From: Vibrio sagamiensis NBRC 104589
GTDB lineage: Bacteria > Pseudomonadota > Gammaproteobacteria > Enterobacterales > Vibrionaceae
Reading direction: 5' to 3'
DNA: 64,000 nucleotides
Assembly (NCBI RefSeq): GCF_007990935.1
Contig: NZ_BJXJ01000017.1
Location: 1 to 64,000 of the forward strand
Shown here: positions 61,591 through 64,000 of the stretch, one piece after another
Layout of the letters: every line of letters starts with the position of its first letter
Numbering within the stretch: position 1 is the first letter of the stretch
Notes under the pieces: generated by a model
What the model saw: only the letters and a program-made list of their open reading frames with translations
Database searches by the model: none
Told to the model about the DNA's origin: nothing
Position numbers and translations under genes: made by a program

Positions 61591-63225
61591 TTATTTACGA
61601 TAAACTCGCCAACTTAGCATCCAAAATGTGAAGCCAAGAACAAAAATGCTACTAGACAAAAAAGGCTGTTCACTATCTAACAATATGGCTGAGCATATCG
61701 TCAGTGTCGCCCCAATCCCAAAAAGAAAACGTCCTGTTGCTTGCTGGCGCTTACTATATTGGTAACCATGATATAAAGAATCAATACGTTGATTCATGGC
61801 TTTACCCTGCCTAAGGCTATCGTAGAGCAGTTCTGGTAGTTCTGGCAATTTTTCTGCCCAAAACGGCGCACGATCTTTGATAGCATTCAATAAAGCTTGT
61901 GGCCCAACTTGGTTCATCATCCACTGCTCAAGAAAAGGTTTAGCGGTCTCCCACAGATCTAATTGTGGATAAAGTTGACGACCTAAACCCTCGACATAAA
62001 GCAAGGTTTTTTGCAACAGCACCAATTGCGGTTGCACTTCCATATTGAAGCGCCGAGCGGTGTTAAATAAATTCAGCAACACATGTCCAAAAGAAATTTC
62101 ACACAATGGCTTAGCAAAAATAGGCTCACACACAATTCGAATGGCAAATTCAAACTCATCGACGTTGGTGTCGACAGGAACCCATCCTGAATCAACATGT
62201 AACTCCGCGACTCGACGATAATCACGATTAAAAAATGCCAAAAAGTTTTCGGCTAAATAACGCTTATCTTCGCTATTGAGCGTGCCTACAATGCCGCAAT
62301 CCAGCCCAATCCACATTGGGTTGTCGGGATGTTCTGGTTTGACAAAGACATTACCGGGATGCATGTCCGCATGGAAAAAGCTGTCTCGAAACACTTGGGT
62401 AAAGAACACGCTCACACCACGCTCCGCTAACAACTTCATGTTGGTGCCGTTTGCCTTTAGCCCTTCGATGTCGGAAACCTGGATTCCATATATGCGCTCA
62501 GAAACCATGACCGTTTCGTTGCTAAAATCAGGGTAAACTTCAGGAACGTACAATTCTTGGCTATCAGCAAAGTTACGTCTGAGCTGAATCGCATTAGCGG
62601 CTTCACGACGCAGATCCAACTCATCGAGTAAGGTTTTTTGGTACTCACGAACCACTTCTACTGGCTTGAGCCGACGCGTTGCTGGCATTGCTTTGGATAC
62701 TATACGTGCCAAACGGTGCATCAGTTTTAGATCTGAATCAATAATAGGGCGAATATCAGGGCGAATAACCTTCAGTACCACTTCTTGCCCATTTTCTTTT
62801 AAACGTGCAGTGTGTACCTGAGCGATCGAAGCAGAAGCCAGTGGTTGAAGATCAAAGTCGCTAAACCACTGAGAAATAGGCCCACCAAGCGCTTGCTCAA
62901 TTTGTTGTAAAGCCAGTTGACCATCAAACGGGGTCACTTGGTCTTGCAGTAAGGCTAAAGGATCGGCAATGTGAGGAGGAAATAAATCACGGCGCGTCGA
63001 CATCATCTGACCAAACTTAATCCACACCGGCCCCAATGCCTGCAAAGCCAAACGCAGTCGCTCACCTATAGGTTTATCTGGGTGTTGATTCTTTATCCAA
63101 AACAGACTTTTACGCATCAATAATGGCGCTTGCGCTAATTTGTGCTCCGGTAACAGCTCATCCAGGCCATATTCAAGCTGGATTTTTATAATCTGGTATA
63201 AACGTTTTATCTCTGTTGGTGTCAT
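61591..63225 (-). CDS. ubiB: Ubiquinone biosynthesis protein UbiB
   Basis: Atypical kinase-like ATPase of the UbiB/ABC1 family, needed for ubiquinone synthesis, perhaps by handling lipid precursors. The start at ATG 63225 (GGAG 6 bases upstream) overlaps the ubiJ stop in ATGA; the open frame reaching 63294 is an extension into ubiJ. The 544 residues carry the KxGQ motif ([15 protein letters not shown]), the alanine-rich nucleotide loop ASASIAQVH, the catalytic Lys in [10 protein letters not shown] and [11 protein letters not shown]. Two transmembrane helices lie at the C-terminus (about 500-540). Confidence 0.96.
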   Translation of the reverse strand: MTPTEIKRLYQIIKIQLEYGLDELLPEHKLAQAPLLMRKSLFWIKNQHPDKPIGERLRLALQALGPVWIKFGQMMSTRRDLFPPHIADPLALLQDQVTPFDGQLALQQIEQALGGPISQWFSDFDLQPLASASIAQVHTARLKENGQEVVLKVIRPDIRPIIDSDLKLMHRLARIVSKAMPATRRLKPVEVVREYQKTLLDELDLRREAANAIQLRRNFADSQELYVPEVYPDFSNETVMVSERIYGIQVSDIEGLKANGTNMKLLAERGVSVFFTQVFRDSFFHADMHPGNVFVKPEHPDNPMWIGLDCGIVGTLNSEDKRYLAENFLAFFNRDYRRVAELHVDSGWVPVDTNVDEFEFAIRIVCEPIFAKPLCEISFGHVLLNLFNTARRFNMEVQPQLVLLQKTLLYVEGLGRQLYPQLDLWETAKPFLEQWMMNQVGPQALLNAIKDRAPFWAEKLPELPELLYDSLRQGKAMNQRIDSLYHGYQYSKRQQATGRFLFGIGATLTICSAILLDSEQPFLSSSIFVLGFTFWMLSWRVYRK

Positions 63226-63857
63226 GATTTCTCCACAGGTGAAGACGTGGATTCTACCTGTTGAATTAAAGCATCCAGCCGAGCAGCCACACACGATGCT
63301 TGGCTACGTAGATCATCCACTTGATCGCAAAAATACGTCACTTCCAACGCTCCAGGCGCTAATTTCCATTCTTCAGTAATTGCTTGACCAAAGTAACGTT
63401 GATGCTTTTCAATTTGTGAAGCAAAAAAACTGCCGATATTTTTTGTATTTTGTACTAATGTATGAGCAACGATATCGCCAGTCAGGCGAGATAGCCACTC
63501 TTCGATATCGGGTTTACAATCAACCATTAATTGCGAAAACTTCTGCGCCAGATGAATATCACCGTCTAATTCAAGCTTATCTTGCTTGATCAGTCGCGTA
63601 ATGTTGGCTTGATCACGCAGCTCAGGTAAAACACTCAAGTTTAACGATAAGGAACAGTCAGGCTGCCCTTCATACGCAGCCAATACATCAATTTGCTGAC
63701 TGAAAATAAACGTCAGTGTTTGATTAACCTCTTTGAGGTGCAACTGAATCACCTGCCCTTTTAAACGAGCCAAACGACGCACCAAAGCTGGGTCATCTTT
63801 AATCAAGGTATTCAACGACTTTTCTACCACAGCCGTCATCAAGGGTTGAAATGGCAT
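63222..63857 (-). CDS. ubiJ: Ubiquinone biosynthesis accessory factor UbiJ
   Basis: Soluble accessory protein that with UbiK holds the Ubi enzyme complex and binds hydrophobic intermediates. The 211 residues contain an N-terminal SCP2 (sterol-carrier) domain (about 15-115; [19 protein letters not shown]) and a C-terminal helical coiled-coil part (about 140-205). AAGGAT precedes the ATG. The stop overlaps the ubiB start in ATGA. It sits between ubiE and ubiB as in E. coli (ubiE-ubiJ-ubiB-tatABC). Confidence 0.94.
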   Translation of the reverse strand: MPFQPLMTAVVEKSLNTLIKDDPALVRRLARLKGQVIQLHLKEVNQTLTFIFSQQIDVLAAYEGQPDCSLSLNLSVLPELRDQANITRLIKQDKLELDGDIHLAQKFSQLMVDCKPDIEEWLSRLTGDIVAHTLVQNTKNIGSFFASQIEKHQRYFGQAITEEWKLAPGALEVTYFCDQVDDLRSQASCVAARLDALIQQVESTSSPVEKS

Positions 63858-63868
63858 AGCGGATATCC

Positions 63869-64000
63869 TTAGAATTTGTAGCCGCGGTGCAACGCTACGA
63901 TACCACCCGTTAAATTATAATATTTTGTGTTTTCAAAACCAGCTTCGATCATCATCCCTTCTAACGTGGCTTGATCAGGGTGCATACGAATAGATTCAGC
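63869..64000 (-). CDS. ubiE: Ubiquinone/menaquinone methyltransferase UbiE, C-terminal part
   Basis: The frame entering from the window's right edge encodes [20 protein letters not shown] and then [22 protein letters not shown] before a TAA at 63869-63871. This is the well-conserved C-terminus of UbiE, the SAM-dependent C-methyltransferase of ubiquinone and menaquinone synthesis. Only the last 43 codons are present. It is the first gene of the ubiE-ubiJ-ubiB group, with 11 bases before ubiJ. Confidence 0.93.
   Translation of the reverse strand, partial: AESIRMHPDQATLEGMMIEAGFENTKYYNLTGGIVALHRGYKF

Overview
The window is a compact stretch of gammaproteobacterial core chromosome. The gene order and protein sequences point to a Vibrio (Vibrionaceae), chromosome 1. 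Evidence includes gmk-rpoZ-spoT-trmH-recG, a twelve-gene type II secretion operon ordered epsC to epsN next to hslR-hslO-pckA, and the bipA-glnA-glnLG block followed by hemN, yihI, engB, polA and hemB. I cannot name the species. There is no prophage, insertion sequence, CRISPR array, rRNA or tRNA gene that I can support.

Layout. 1-6650: nucleotide metabolism, stringent response and repair (gmk, rpoZ, spoT, trmH, recG). 6700-9650, minus strand: EnvZ/OmpR osmosensing pair and greB. 9738-11618: an exported protein with apparently four tandem retropepsin-like repeats. 11930-14254: tex. 14368-18855: an unrecognised 154-residue protein, bioH, a ComF-family gene, nfuA, nudE, cysQ. 19044-30465, minus strand: the type II secretion operon; no prepilin peptidase gene is included, so it must lie elsewhere. 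30735-33990: redox chaperones Hsp15 and Hsp33 and PEP carboxykinase. 34126-39180: an AsmA-like protein, yiiD, dtd, yihY and a DUF2959 lipoprotein. 39273-45887: bipA, glnA and the NtrB/NtrC pair, with visible NtrC and sigma-54 sites. 46265-50684: add, hemN, a DUF2489 gene, yihI, a methyltransferase. 51504-58739: cytochrome c4, engB, polA, hemB. 58921-64000: a TatD-family nuclease, tatABC, ubiB, ubiJ and the 3' end of ubiE.

The intergenic part between 50.7 and 57.6 kb is the most information-rich. On the minus strand it carries three global regulatory RNAs: a CsrB/CsrC-type RNA rich in GGA motifs (about 50904-51238), Spot 42 (53447-53554) and RyhB (about 56843-57051, behind a Fur box). A further unexplained minus-strand terminator lies just beyond Spot 42. 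A GNAT acetyltransferase pseudogene, with one frameshift and one in-frame stop, sits directly upstream of ryhB. Together these RNAs would connect carbon status, iron status and the Csr switch within about 6 kb.

Other points worth a look are the four-repeat retropepsin protein, the 257-base gap with a hairpin between ompR and envZ, a candidate 38-residue protein near tatC, dispersed repeat fragments, and an NtrC site placed just before ntrB. I did not find a convincing wholly new multi-gene system; the novelty here is in small RNAs, small ORFs and unusual single proteins.
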